A stretch of DNA of 64,000 nucleotides, from the NCBI GenBank assembly GCA_009760855.2, contig WPIO01000127.1:793501-857500 (forward strand). The letters run 5' to 3'. The stretch comes from Cristatella mucedo (taxonomy: Eukaryota; Bryozoa; Phylactolaemata; Cristatellidae). The notes beneath the pieces are model-generated. The model was not told where the DNA came from, searched no databases, and worked only from the letters and a program-made list of their open reading frames with translations. This document shows positions 24,613 through 36,140 of this stretch, in pieces; the stretch's first letter is position 1, and each line of letters opens with the position of its first letter. A program made the translations under genes and the position numbers.

Positions 24613-26156
24613 CGGTCGTGCTGCAGCCGCTTCTCCCTCCTCCACCCGTTCGAGCGCTCCGCCTCCTCGCCACTCACGTGACGTAGCGCTGCGTCATCTG
24701 GCGCGAGAATCGCGCTCGACGTAAGCTGCTTGCGCGGCGCCGCCTTACCGCGAGGGCGTTTTTGAGCTGCCGACAACCTTTGACCTGCAGCAGAAGAGCG
24801 GACGGAGAGTCGGATGGTGACGACGACGGATCAGCCTGGTAGTCTGACTGCATAGTAAAGACATCGCCTGCATGACTAATCGACGACAGCGGCGGGGCGG
24901 GCCAGTCGGGCCTGCTTCTAGGACAACCGACGCGCCAACATTTCGGCGGGGTAGGCCTGACTAAAGAAATATGCGCCTACGTAATAAAACCTTCGCATGC
25001 TCATTGGTTTTTAGATTGTGACAGCACTTCAAATTATTAGCTGCGCCTTAATTAGGAGCAGCAGCTAACTGCCCGTGGACTTGCCTCGCTGAGTCTAGTA
25101 GTTCCGTCACGGAAGACGACGCTGCGCCATTTTGCCGTTTGACGGAAGTTCGTCTTCTTGCCACGCGAAGCAAGATCTTGCGGTGTGACGGACTTTACCG
25201 CTTTAATTAGTAGAGATTATTGATGGAAATCGGATGTTGACTCATCCACGTTTAGCATAGAAAGCTCGAGCTTGGAAGCGAGCTATGCGCCAGCTAAGGT
25301 CAAGGGTGCTGCACACGTTCTCTGTGCCTCTCTGCGCCCACGGTCCAGACTGTTCTACGCATAGGACGCTGACATTTCATGTTAAGGTCAAGGGCGCACT
25401 CGATTGCTGCCGCTCTGGCCTGCCGTCCGCATGCGTGTGCGTATGCGTGGCTGGGTGTGATTGTCTGCAACTCGCCGCCGCAAGCGCCTCTGTAGGCTCC
25501 AGCTCGACCCGTGGTATCTGTCATGCTATTTGCCAGCTCGTTTACCGTTACGCAATCTACGCTTGCGGCCGATGGATTTAAGGGCATAAGTCTCTACAGC
25601 GCTTTCGTAAGAACATCGCACACAGGCCCTACCAGAAGCAGAATGCATTTCTGTTTCAAAAAATGCCGGAGTACGTCACGCTTAGGCACGGGCATTTCGC
25701 TTGTTGACCCATTAGCGAGAGAGTTTTTCCGCTTTTCTGGCTGTATCAATATCGAGAATGGTCCATTCGTCAAATATTTAACGCGAGCAAAACCCTTTTC
25801 CACTGCGTGTAGAGCTTTGCTTCGCGCGGGACTTTGCCAAAATTCACGGAACTCGTCAACGTTCCGCACCGTATGGGTGCGAAACAACGCTATGATTCGT
25901 CGGCAGTGTAACCATGCTAGAGCCATATACATCGCTGGAGATCCACTGAATGTACCGTAGACGCTAATTTCCACCCCTACGGTGCACGTGACCTGTCTGT
26001 AGTGATGTGCGCCTCCCATAGGATACACGGGTGCCATTCCTGCACACCTTGATTGAAACTCAAGGCGTATGCAGCGACTCGGAGCAGCCATTGAAGCCTC
26101 GCATCGGCGGCGGCCGGAAGCGACAACGGAAGCTTCCAGAAGTTTGCCTTTCAGGA

Positions 26157-26158
<2 letters not shown>
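24613..26158. other. Non-coding stretch, nothing recognised
   Basis: The ORF pair at 25.5 to 26.0 kb on opposite strands has no recognisable motif. Confidence 0.35.
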
Positions 26159-26202
<44 letters not shown>

Positions 26203-26207
26203 GAGAC

Positions 26208-26252
<45 letters not shown>
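26159..26252 (+). repeat. (GA)n microsatellite
   Basis: Near-pure GA with a few GACA interruptions at 26205 to 26212. Confidence 0.95.
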
Positions 26253-26255
<3 letters not shown>

Positions 26256-27214
26256 TTGCACCACTGAAGCGGCATAGCAGCGTTCCAACAATCCACTTCC
26301 TCTTTCTATCCCTTCCGCTGTGTAGGGCAGCTGAGTTCGCGGGTGCCACGTTGCACTTCGGGTAACGATTGATAAGAAAAGGCGTACAGCGAGCCTCCGC
26401 CAGCGGTACAAGGCTACTGGAGGCCGCAGCCGCCGCTGGTCTTTCATCCGTCTGCAGCTGCAGACGGACGCTGCAGGCCGAGCTTCCGCCGGATGCACTT
26501 CACTGAAGCGCCCCTCGACCTCGAGCCGGCGCCAGCGGCCCGATCGAACGTCTAGTGCGGACGACCGCAACCCTTCTGCCTTCGTGTATACGTCACGCTA
26601 AAGCGGAGCGCAAAAGCGAGCAGCAGCCGACAGAAGCAGCGGAGGCCAGCGTCGGAAACTGAGTGCCACACCCAGCGGACGCGTAATTGAAAAATCCCGT
26701 CAGCTCTGCCATCACTTCAACGGTAGATAAAGGCCATGAGGTACCATGGCATAAAGAAGCTGTTGGCGAATGCAGCGTGCGACACGGAGCGGATACGGAG
26801 AGGAGAGCAGCACGTGACACGGAGAGGAGAGCAGCACGTGACGCGGAGAAGAGAGCGGCGTGCGAAGCGGGAAGAGGGCGCGGTAGCGGTCGCTTGGTAG
26901 CGGCTACGCTGCACCACCTCCGCGAATCCCATCCCAGAAAGCAGGGAGGGCTGGACCCGCGGTAGTGGTCACGTGCTAACTCCCAGACTCGCCAGGTTGC
27001 GGGGCGTAGCGACATTATATTAGCTGGGCCGCCGCACAAACGGAACGCCTGTAAGTCACTGCCGTGTGGTGCGCATAGACGACTGAGCGGTCAGCTTTTA
27101 TATCCAATAAATTTAGCCACGCTAGAATAGCCAGCGCTAGAATAGCTGCGATGGTTCGCCGCCGATCGTCTCCTCCGCAGTCAACTCGACCTATTTTCGG
27201 CTACGAGACGTAGC
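26253..27214. other. Non-coding stretch with a minus-strand ORF of unknown value
   Basis: The minus-strand ORF at 26593 to 27039 is partly built on the 24 bp repeat. The segment AELTGFFNYAS resembles a THD strand but no phase-0 donor follows, so it is not called an exon. Confidence 0.3.
26795..26866 (+). repeat. 24 bp tandem repeat
   Basis: ACGGAGAGGAGAGCAGCACG plus TGAC, two exact copies and one diverged. Confidence 0.85.
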
Positions 27215-27745
27215 ACAAATTTGGGCGTGCATAGAAACGGATACGAAGCGTGCATAGAAACGGATACCTCATCCAAGTTGGCCTGCACATTTGTGACACC
27301 GCGTCTTGACTTCTGTCGCTCACTATTCATAGGTCTTTCGGCCGGTGCGATTGGACCATTCAGTTGCAGCCAACCTCTTCATTTAAGCACGACGCGGCCA
27401 GGCGCGAACGTCGCCGTTGCCACGCTACGAAGTATCTCGCCAACCTGCGCTGGCTTTCCGTCAAGCTGCTCATTGACTTCTAGTCAAGGTCACTCACTCT
27501 CGGTGCCCTTCACTCTCTCGCTCCAGCCGAGCTCTAACCGAGCGCTAATCACAATCGGGCGGCTTCGGCACCGTACCGGACCGCTTTTTCGATGTCCGAC
27601 GTTTAGCCGTGCCTCTAATCAACCTCAATTTGTTTGCACACTTAGCTCACTCAGTTCATTAGCTCCCAAGACCTTTAACTCACTCCGATTGACGACACTC
27701 CCTGCAGCAGTCACCGACTTGAGGAAGTTTAAAAATACGCAACAC
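27215..27745 (+). mobile_element. L2 family A fragment, diverged
   Basis: TSSKLACTFVTPRLDFCRSLF matches the family [20 protein letters not shown]. It continues in shifted frames to AAGTTTAAAAATACGCAACA. Contains a short tandem duplication (CGTGCATAGAAACGGATAC twice, 27226 to 27265). Confidence 0.7.
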
Positions 27746-27794
27746 AGCACCAATTCCCTCGCGGTATTTGCCGAGACCGTGCGTACTGGAGGCC

Positions 27795-28250
27795 AAGGTC
27801 GTGGCTTGGCTCCTTCATACCAGGCTCAAAATCTGCACCGCTTTCAGCCTCCTCACGTCCTCCGGTTTTCCGAGGAAAATAAACTTGCTGTCCTATTTCT
27901 ACACTTAAAGACCATTGGCGGCAGAAGCTTTTGCTCTGCACGTCCTAGATTGTGGAGCCCACTGCAAACATTTTTACCCAACGACATCTGTTCTCCTGCT
28001 ACCGACTACGGCTCATAATTTCCAGCTATCCTGACCCGATGCTTTCATGCTAATCACTACCTCAACTGCTCTCCTGAATCCGCTATACTTCGCACTTTCT
28101 CCTTGATGCGTGAGATGGAGTCTGTTGGCCCCCTAATGGGCACCGAAAGCCGCTTGGCCTTTGAGTACGTCAAAAAAAAGCTCTCCAGCATAACCCCCCC
28201 CCCCCGTTAGTCCTTGTGGCTCTGTGGAGTTACAGAAGCACATACAACCA
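27795..28250 (+). mobile_element. L2 family B fragment, 3' part
   Basis: GLAPSYQAQNLHRFQPPHVLR and ENKLAVLFLHLKTIGGRSF match family B. Ends near TGTGGAGTTACAGAAGCACA. Follows the family A fragment directly. Confidence 0.75.
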
Positions 28251-28269
28251 TGTTGAATCTGCGAACGTT

Positions 28270-29110
28270 ATCACGTGACCGCGCGTTCGCACGGCGGCGG
28301 CGAACGCGCGGTCGCAGCGACGCACTATTCGCAGCCGCGCGAAGCAGCCAGGAGCAGCCGCGCGCGCCCTCGGCCGGCGCGCGCGCCGCAAGCGTCGCGG
28401 GCGAAAAACTCGCGAAGACCGCGTGCAGCGTTGTCGAGCGCTTGTCGCTGCACACAGCTGCTCGCTCGGCGCGCTGCCGCCGGCTTCCCCGGGTCACCCT
28501 GTCGCGGAGCGCGCCCACCGCCGGCAGCGGGGCGGCGGCGGCGGCTGGAGACGCCGCGGAGCGCGCCGCCGTCCAGTCGGCTGGCAGCGGCCGCCGGCAA
28601 CGTCTTCCCAGGCGTCGACGACTGGCACCTGCAGAGCGCATCTTTGAGCGCGCCGCCTGCGCCGCGACACCTCGAGTCACGCGCTCGAAAAGAGCCGCGA
28701 TGGCCGCGGGTCGGGCGCTGCTGGCGTCAGCGAGCGAACTCACCGCTCGTCGTCTGCGAGAGCGCCGCCGCCGGCCGCATGGCAGCGGCAGCGGTGGCGG
28801 CGGCGGCGCTAGCTCCAGAGGGAGAGGCGTTGCGCCCCGCGTCGCCGCGGTCTGGCGCATCGATTTCCGGCAGCTTTTTGCTGAGCGCTCCGGGCGCTGT
28901 CCGCCCGTAGTCCGCGTGCAGCGGCAGCCGTCGCAGCTCCTCGGCGAGAAGCGAGCGTACGAGCACCCGTAGCCACATGCCGCAGCGGCAGCCAGCGGCT
29001 TCTCGAATGCACGGCGCGGCCGCTGCTGCCGCCGCGCTAGCGGCGCTGCCGACGGAAGCTGGCGGCAGCGAGTCAGCCAGCGGCCGCGGCGCGGTCTATG
29101 ATCCACGGCT
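28270..29110. other. CpG-dense block around the possible gene C first exon
   Basis: GC-rich with long overlapping ORFs on both strands. Apart from the ATG-to-donor reading at 28744 to 28978, nothing is recognisable. Compatible with a CpG-island promoter. Confidence 0.35.
28744..28978 (-). CDS. Possible first exon of gene C (cytoplasmic N-terminus)
   Basis: 235 nt from ATG (MWLRVLVRSLLAEELRRLPL) to a near-consensus donor GAGCG|GTGAGT, phase 1. The peptide turns Ala/Pro-rich in its second half. The phase-1 donor can be joined in frame to an internal acceptor of the gene C membrane exon (20466), giving one Gly at the junction. It lies in a CpG-dense block, as promoters and first exons often do. 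It could instead be an unrelated exon; several GC-rich ORFs overlap it on both strands. Confidence 0.35.
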
Positions 29111-29199
29111 GCGACCAAAGACCAATCGCCCGCTGGCTGGCTTAGCCCGCGTGGTCGGATAGATGGATTTGACTGCCAGATTGTTGGCGAGCGTGAGAA

Positions 29200-29285
29200 T
29201 AATATTAATAGCAACGATATATTCGTACGGTGCCCTCGCAGAAACGACACTCTTTCTAGGCACTTTGCCGATACAGCGAGCACTA
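29200..29285 (-). mobile_element. L2 family A tail fragment, antisense
   Basis: ATAATATTAATAG...GTGCCCTCGCAGAAACGACACTCTTTCTAGGCACTTTG is a diverged reverse complement of the hairpin tail. Confidence 0.5.
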
Positions 29286-29689
29286 AAGCGGCGACTGGCC
29301 GCATACATACATACGCCTCGCGCATGTAATCTCCCATCTAAAGCAGTTATCACCAGTTAAATACGATCGGCGATCGGCTGCTTCGGCCTGCTGTGCGGAT
29401 AAAGAATTGTCCAGTGGGCGTAGCGAGGCACGCCCACTCGCTGTCGAAGTGCGAATCGATTGGTAATAATATTACTGAACGCTGGAGCCTTGGACGCGCG
29501 GCCATTCTGCGCGTCTGCTTTATCGGGGCGAGTGTCGTTAGGTTTAAAGTGCCACAATCGTAAAATCAGCACAACGAAGAGTGTCGGCGGTTAACTTTAA
29601 AAGCTCTTATGTTTCGCGGCTTTTCGCGGCATTTTCGAGTCGCGATTTATGCGAACTGCAGCGGTTTGAGCCTGAGCTCACACTATCCC

Positions 29690-30892
29690 ACAATCCAAAC
29701 GAGCCATAGGGTATACAACGACCTACTTAGGAATGCATACATGGGTAGAGTGTCTCTGCTTGTTTTGCTCGATCTTTCGGCAGATTTTGATACCATCGAT
29801 CACAAAGTTCTTCTAGAGCGTCTCTCATCTCGCCTGGGCATCACTGGCACTGCTCTGCGATGGTTGAGGTCCTATATCAGTGGGAGACTCAAGAGTATTG
29901 ACGTGAATGGACAAAGATCATCCGAGGTACCTCTGAAATACGGAGTACCTCAGGGCTCCGTGCTAGGTCCGGTTCTTTTCATGGTTTATACTCTGCCTCT
30001 TGCTGATGTGATTGCCAAGCACAATCTGGGCTTTCACTTCTATGCGGATGACACTCAGTTGTACCTTTGCTTTGATCCCTCCCAGCCTTCGAGCACCTCA
30101 AATTCTCTCAACTCACTTGCTGCATGCATTGATGACATCCGCACATGGATGGCAGCAAGTTTTCTAAAACTAAACGATGACAAAACTAACTTACTAGTTA
30201 TGGGCAAACCCAGTGTGATTCAGAAATTGGAAAGGCGGACGCTCAAAATTGGCTCTGCCTGCATATCTCCTGTCGGATCAGCTCGAAATCTAGGTTTCAT
30301 ATTCCAAAGCGACCTCTCGTTAGACGACCATATCAGCTCCACGGTCAAATCTGCCTATTTTCAGCTTCATAATATCGCTAAAATTCGGGCTTGTTTAGAT
30401 AAGGATACCACATCTAAGTTGGTCCATGCATTCGTGACATCTCGTCTCGACTTCTGCAACTCACTGCTTACTGGCCTACCAGCATGTGCGATTAGGCGAT
30501 TGCAGCTGGTGCTAAACTCCGCAGCTAGGCTTGTCTGTCGTGAGCGTCGCAGTTGCACCTTATATCCTTTAAAGACCGTGCATTTAGTTCGTATGCTCCC
30601 AAAGCCTGGAACTCCCTCCCGACCTGCGTCAGAACATCCCCTGACCTGACCACATTTAAAAGGAACTTATAAACACACCTATTTAGGACAGCATTCAGTG
30701 GGTCCCTGTGATTCGTCCTTGATGTGCTTATGCGTGCTGACACTGTGCATGTCACCCCTAACCATATTATTCATTGTGTTTGTTTTCAAGCATGATTTTA
30801 CTTACCATTCAATTGCATTTTACTTTGCAGCAAATGTAAAGCGCCTAGAAAGAGATTAAGTTCTCTAAGGGCGCTTTATCATGTTCATTTTC
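29690..30892 (+). mobile_element. L2-clade LINE family A: longest reverse-transcriptase copy
   Basis: 5'-truncated LINE with the longest open RT frame in the window (about 29690 to 30549). Seen: LDLSADFDTIDH (RT motif A region), GVPQGSVLGPVLF (motif B) and FHFYADDTQLYL with the catalytic Tyr-Ala-Asp-Asp, then the C-terminal [16 protein letters not shown]-type region. After CRERRSC about 290 bp are deleted relative to sister copies, shifting to the 3' UTR-proximal sequence. The 3' end carries the family hairpin tail (GCGCC...GGGCGC). No endonuclease domain is present. YADD is intact, but the copy is dead by truncation and deletion. Confidence 0.85.
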
Positions 30893-31124
30893 ATTGTTAT
30901 TATTATCGCATCATCGTCCGAAAGAGGCCGCGATTTGTCCACATTGCCGGTACTGCTGCACGGCGGTAATATTACAAAAATAGTAATAGCTACAATCTCG
31001 TCGAGACTGCTGAGTCCGCCGCGAGCTCTCGCTCGATCCAGGGTGACCCGGATTGAGGCGCATCGAGGCTCAGACGCCCTCACTCAGACGCCCTCGCTCT
31101 GACGACGGCGCACAGACGGCCGCG

Positions 31125-31469
31125 CTAGGAAGCGGTGGCTACTAGGTGCAAGCTTAGGTAAGACTCGCCGCCGAAGCCGTCGCAGCCGCTGCCTCGCGAG
31201 AGCGCGCAGCTCGCGGAGGAGGAGGAGGAGCAGCTGCGGCAGCGCGGCAGCACGGACAGCTCGTCGCCACGCTCCAGCTCCACCATTCTGGACGTGTGCA
31301 GGACTGCGGCGGCCGCTGCCGCCACCGGTGGGTCGCCTCTCTCCAGCGTCGTCTGCACCTTGCTCAGCACTTCCGCCCAGCCGCCGCGGCCGCCATCGGC
31401 GAGACTCAGGCGCGAAACGGCGAGATCGATGCAGCTCAGAGCTGCGGCCGCCCCGACTGCCGTCGCCAC
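31125..31469 (-). CDS. Gene B exon 6: C-terminal half of the TNF homology domain
   Basis: Terminal exon, 345 nt, 114 residues and a stop. Acceptor TTGACCGTTTCGCAG|GTG, phase 0. The diagnostic motif is HTSRMVELERGDELSVL (residues 58 to 74), a good match to the TNF-ligand consensus Leu-x-x-Gly-Asp-x-Leu-x-Val strand and turn. It is followed by a Cys/Ser-rich loop and a final hydrophobic strand GESYLSLHLVATAS. The Cys/Ser loop is longer than in typical members. An opposite-strand ORF exists here but lacks family motifs. Joined with exons 2 to 5, the known part of protein B is about 311 residues. Confidence 0.75.
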   Translation of the reverse strand: MATAVGAAAALSCIDLAVSRLSLADGGRGGWAEVLSKVQTTLERGDPPVAAAAAAVLHTSRMVELERGDELSVLPRCRSCSSSSSASCALSRGSGCDGFGGESYLSLHLVATAS

Positions 31470-32090
31470 CTGCGAAACGGTCAAGGACTCGGGTGAGTCG
31501 TCGCGCTACGTCCGGCTGCTTCTACTATGGCGGCTTCGGCAGCGGAGCTCTGAAAGGCCCGGGACAGACGGGCTGTGCACGGCCGCGGCCGAGTGCGAGC
31601 AAAACTGCCGTCGGAGCAGCCAGCCAGCGGCTGCGTCTGGACCCGGCGCTATGCCGCGGGCGGGCGGCCGGCGAGCCTGAGATTTGTGAGCCGTCGCCGC
31701 CCCGGCCGCCGCCGTCGCCGCAGGCACGATGCCGTCTCTCCAGGCGTCGCCGCCACGAGGTGCGGCCTCGGTCGCAGGAGCCGCTCGCTTCGGCCGTCAG
31801 CCGTTAGCTGGCAGTTAGCGGCTAGCAGACGCTGCTGGCTTTGCACTACCCGACCCGTGCCGTGCCGAGCCGCTGTCTCTCGTAGGGTCACCCCCTGGCA
31901 TCGGCCTCCACCACGGCCCTATGACCCCAACCAGTGTATGGCCCCTCATAATGCCATGCCCAGAGGGGAAGGGGCGGGCGGAGAAGGGCGCGGGCGGCGG
32001 GGCGGGGGGGGGGGATGGGCGGGGCCACAAGGTGCCCACCGAGGTCCGCCGGAAAAGCTGGGTTGGCTGGAGTACAGCTGACGCTCTCAC

Positions 32091-32260
32091 CTGGACGGTG
32101 TAGTAGTAGTAACCTGAACGGAGCACACGAACGCTTCCACTTTCGCTTGCGCTGGCCAGCGGCAGCAGCCGCCCGTTGCCGCCTCGCGCCTTGCCCGCCG
32201 CCCACGCGTCGGGCGCTGCGAAGCATCGAGTTTCTTTCGCTTGTCCTCGGCGGCGGCAGT
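32091..32260 (-). CDS. Gene B exon 5: TNF homology domain, strands up to the Gly-Tyr-Tyr motif
   Basis: 170 nt, phase 1 to 0. Acceptor CGCGCCGTCGTAG|AC, donor CGTCCAG|GTGAGA. Key text is SESGSVRVLRSGYYYYTVQ, which fits the TNF signature of an alternating hydrophobic strand, then Gly-Tyr-Tyr-x-Tyr-x-x-Gln. A Trp (PDAWAAG) lies upstream, as in gene A. The exon ends on the Gln codon, the same intron position as gene A exon 5. It is GC-rich, as is all of 31.1 to 32.3 kb. The intron to exon 6 is 621 bp. Confidence 0.75.
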
Positions 32261-32751
32261 CTACGACGGCGCGAGCGAGCGGAGGAACAATGAACACGTG
32301 ATCTGTGCTGCCTATATATGCTTGCGTAAACGTCATCGAGAGTTTACTCATAGTCTTTCCACGGGCGGTATTCCGAGCTCACACAGTCCAACTAACAGGT
32401 CTTCTCATGCAATGCGTCTACGAAGGCGGCATCCACGAAGCTTTCAAGAGTCTGTTCCTGATTGGTCGACTGCCTCGAAAGCCTACCGCCCGGAAGTAGA
32501 CCGACCGGTTAATTCTTTGAAGCAGCCCCTAGGTACTCGGATCTTTCCCGTCAGCCCCAGTCTTTGGCCCGTACCGGTGAAAACCGATGACGTGACCTCA
32601 GCGTCGAGACTGCCTCCAGTCCGAACGGTCTTCGGTGTACACGCAGTCAAACAGAACGACGCAGACTGACAGGCGGGGGCGGACGGCGTGGAAAGAGCGA
32701 AGGAGAAAGAATGAAGAGAGAGTGCACTGAGAGCGAGGCTGAGTTTGAAAA

Positions 32752-33375
<624 letters not shown>

Positions 33376-33590
33376 CATTTAGTGGGTCCCTGTGATTCGT
33401 CCTTTATGTATTAATGGGTGCTGACACTGTGCATCTCACATTTAACTATGTTATTCTTGTTGTTCGTTGAGCATGCTACCACTAATCATTCGATCGTGCT
33501 TCCTTTGCATCAAATGTAAAGCGCCTAGAAAGAGAATTAGTTCTGTGAGGGCGCTTTATCAAGTGTAATATTGTTATTATTATTAGAGAG
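33376..33590 (+). mobile_element. L2 family A 3' tail inside a GA tract
   Basis: GCATTTAGTGGGTCCCTGTG to the hairpin tail and ATT repeats, about 215 bp, no coding part. Both flanks are GAGACA repeats, so the insertion split one GA-rich tract. Confidence 0.8.
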
Positions 33591-33662
33591 ATACAGAGAC
33601 AGAGACAAAGAGACAAAGAGAGAGAAACAGAGACACAGAGACACAGAGACACAGAGAGAGAG
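33587..33662 (+). repeat. (GAGACA)n, continuation of the GA tract
   Basis: GAGACAGAGACAAAGAGAC-type repeats on the far side of the LINE tail. Confidence 0.9.
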
Positions 33663-33949
33663 TGAGCCGGTGCACTTCCAGCAGATGGAGCTTTGGGTTT
33701 GGCTGCGACACGTGACCACTGGCGAGGCCTTGTGACTTTGTGCCTTCTTGACAGCACCCTGTTTCAGCAGCAGTACACGGCCGCTCGAGAAGCCTCAAAC
33801 CGACGGAACAGCAAGCGGACGCGGCGGAAGTGCCGCGGCCACCGCTGCGCGAGCCACTGCGGCACTTCCGCGGAGAGCCGCTCCGTCGCTGGCAGCAGGG
33901 CAGAAAGCTGCGGCGGGCGGTAAAGAGGCGGCGGCGGCGGCGGCCTCAC

Positions 33950-34006
33950 CGAGCCGGAAGAAGCAAGACGCGTCGTAGTCGAAAACGCTGCCATTGCTCG
34001 AGTGCG
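33950..34006 (-). CDS. Gene B exon 4: start of the TNF homology domain
   Basis: 57 nt, phase 1 at both ends. Acceptor CTGTTTCCCCTCGTTGCAG|, donor GGCTCG|GTGAGG; both are strong. In the phase-consistent frame it reads HSSNGSVFDYDASCFFRL. It corresponds to gene A exon 4 (51 nt, same phases). Residue similarity to A is low, so the assignment rests on position, phase and splice-site strength. A phase-0 reading of the same exon is open but would break the frame at exon 5. Confidence 0.6.
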
Positions 34007-34099
34007 CTGCAACGAGGGGAAACAGCGAGCAATGCAGTGCGACGAAGGCGACGCAGTCGTCATTGCGGCGGCGACCGCTAAAGAACGATGAGCGACTGG

Positions 34100-34168
34100 G
34101 GTACGGACATTCCCCCCCAGCACGTTCCCCCCACCTTCACCCCCCCCCCCGTAGGACTTCCCCCCGTA
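34100..34168 (+). repeat. C-run cluster (i-motif / G-quadruplex potential)
   Basis: Four or more runs of 6 to 11 C with spacers such as GGACATT, AGCACGTT and GTAGGACTT. On the minus strand these are G-runs that could form a quadruplex. Confidence 0.7.
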
Positions 34169-34170
34169 TA

Positions 34171-34302
34171 TGGTTTAGGGTTTTGATTTTAGGGTGTAGC
34201 GTTCAGGGTTTAGGGCTTATACTTTAGGGTATTTAGGGTTTAGGCTTTAGCGTTTATGGTTTTAGGGTTTAGTGTTTATGGTTTAGGTTTTAGGGTTTAG
34301 GA
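34171..34302 (+). repeat. Degenerate TTTAGGG-like interstitial repeat
   Basis: Repeated GTTTAGGG and TTTTAGGG with variants (TTATGG, TAGCG). Resembles telomeric repeats but is irregular. Between gene B exons 3 and 4. Confidence 0.8.
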
Positions 34303-34546
34303 CGGGCCTACGCCTCCGCCGCCTAAATCCACCCTTGCTAGTATTCCGCCCTTTAATGAGTGCGTATTAGGGCATAACTAGATCTCTTGAGGTGGAGTTA
34401 CACTCAGTAGACCTCTGACGCTTAGCGCTCATTTGCAGGAACGCGCGGCACGCCGTAGCGCGCGCCTGCGTTGACGGGTACGAACACGCGGCGGGCGGCG
34501 TCGATTGGGACCTACTACTTCCGCGGGACCAAACTCTATAGCTCAC

Positions 34547-34592
34547 CGCTGCCGCAGCCGCTCGCTTCATTAGAAACCATCCTTCCAATCCT
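34547..34592 (-). CDS. Gene B exon 3: stalk mini-exon
   Basis: 46 nt, phase 0 to 1. Acceptor GTGCAATTAG|AGG, donor GGCAGCG|GTGAGC. It encodes RIGRMVSNEASGCGS plus one base. It was found by the phase rule taken from gene A, whose stalk exon is 37 nt with the same phases. The donor is close to consensus; the acceptor's pyrimidine tract is weak. It lies 5.4 kb after the membrane exon and 0.5 kb before exon 4. Confidence 0.5.
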
Positions 34593-34644
34593 CTAATTGC
34601 ACTGAATTGATTTTATTTTAATAGAGCACGAACTTCATTTAATC

Positions 34645-34690
<46 letters not shown>
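34645..34690 (+). repeat. (TA)n microsatellite
   Basis: Pure TA run of about 45 bp, upstream of gene B exon 3 on the minus strand. Confidence 0.95.
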
Positions 34691-34692
<2 letters not shown>

Positions 34693-34714
34693 TTAGGTAT
34701 ACATTCATCAACAT

Positions 34715-34775
34715 AGGGGAGGAACTGTGCTACTCTGAGGGGAAACGTCCAGGGGGGAAATGTCCTACAACCGAG
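34715..34775 (-). repeat. Inverted partner of the C-run cluster
   Basis: The minus strand reads GTAGGACATTTCCCCCCTGG and ACGTTTCCCCTC, resembling the plus-strand cluster at 34100. The two lie in inverted orientation around the TTTAGGG tract and gene B exon 3. Confidence 0.6.
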
Positions 34776-35695
34776 CGACCGACCGTGACAGAGCAATAAA
34801 AAGACAGTCATTTTGATCGCGCCCGAATAAAACATATTTGCTCTCTAGACAATTTAAACGGGCAGTAAAAGGAATAAATTCATTGACTCGAGATAGCAAA
34901 AAGGGGAAGTGCTACGTGAGCGTTAAAACAATCCAACAATGGGTCCCACGAATAGCTGCGATCGAGCGCCCGCAGCAAGTCAGTGAGCTACCCGTCACGT
35001 TTGCGCCGAGCATAATCACCTTTGCATTATACGTAACCGTATCCCAGGTTTACCCACCGCCCATAAATTTTGTGCAACTGCGCATGCGAGTTCTCATTCA
35101 CTGGCCGCCGGAGGATACTTGTGCGAGGACGATGACAACGGCAGCCATTTTTAGATGGGCTTAGGCTTCTGCGGCACTAGCCGGCGACAAGTTTGCTACG
35201 TTTATTAGGGCGACAGTAATAAGTATGTGCAGTTAAGGAAAACGTTTGGAAAATACCTCAGTGAAGCCTACATCCGAGGGTGCTCTAGACCATTTGTAAG
35301 GACTTGCCATATTACTCCGGACTCCACCAATATATGCCCAGTACCGACTGAGACTAGTACCGGCGTTGCCGCAATGAGTGGTGCGTCTGCGGCCGAGCTC
35401 TGTCCCGACGTGGAAGCCGCGCATCCAGTTTGTAACTGCTATCGCCAGACGGAGTGAAAGCCAATGGAAGAAAGAAGAAGGTGAAGGCCGTGGTTGGCTA
35501 GCGGGGCAGCCGCTGTTCAGCTCTTCTCAGGCCCAGCGAGGGGCGGAAGTCCCCGGCGGCAAGACCAAGGCGGTGCCAAATCTAAATGGACTGTGCCTAT
35601 TTTATAAAAGAAAATTCATTTAAGGATACTGTTCTTGATTGCAAGTAAGTCCTTGTTTCAATCGACTTGACTATAGTGGGCTAAGCTAGTTAAGC
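34776..35695. other. Gene B intron sequence, nothing recognised
   Basis: No repeat family or exon supported. Confidence 0.35.
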
Positions 35696-36140
35696 ACTCA
35701 GTTGTACCTTTGCTTTGATCCCTCCCAGCCTTCGAGAACCTCGAGTTCTCTCAACTTCCTTGCTGCATGTATTGATGACATCCGCACACACATGGCAGCA
35801 AGTTCGCTCAAATAAAATGACGATACAACTAACGTTTTTGCTATGGGCAAACCAAGTGCGATTAAGAAATTGGAAAGGCTAATGTTCAAAATCGGCTCTG
35901 CTAGCATATCTCCTGTTGAATCACCTCGAAATCTAGGTGTCATGTTCCAAAGTGACCTCTCGTTAGACGACCACATCAGCTCCACGGTCATGTCTGCCAA
36001 CTTTCAGCAACATAACATTGCTAAAATTCGGTCCTGCTTAGATATGGATACCATATCTAACTTGGTCCATGCATTTATTATATCCCGTCTTGACTTCTTT
36101 CACTCACTGCTTGCTGGCCTACCGGCATGTGCAATCAGGC
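35696..36140 (+). mobile_element. L2 family A copy, 5' part (split by nested insertion)
   Basis: TQLYLCFDPSQPSRTSSSLN onward to GLPACAIRR; one stop early. It resumes at 37141 after an intervening family B copy. The two halves meet within the family sequence ATCAGGCGATTGCAGCTGG. Confidence 0.85.

Noticed and set aside
28207-29337. 376-codon minus-strand ORF, longest in the window
   Set aside because: Arg/Ala-rich reading of a CpG-dense block with no domain. Its 3' end runs into a LINE B tail. The overlapping ATG-to-donor frame at 28744 to 28978 is the better candidate.
31294-31807. Plus-strand ORFs opposite gene B exon 6, with a good donor at 31493
   Set aside because: The minus strand carries the TNF motif and a consistent exon chain. 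The plus reading has no recognisable domain.
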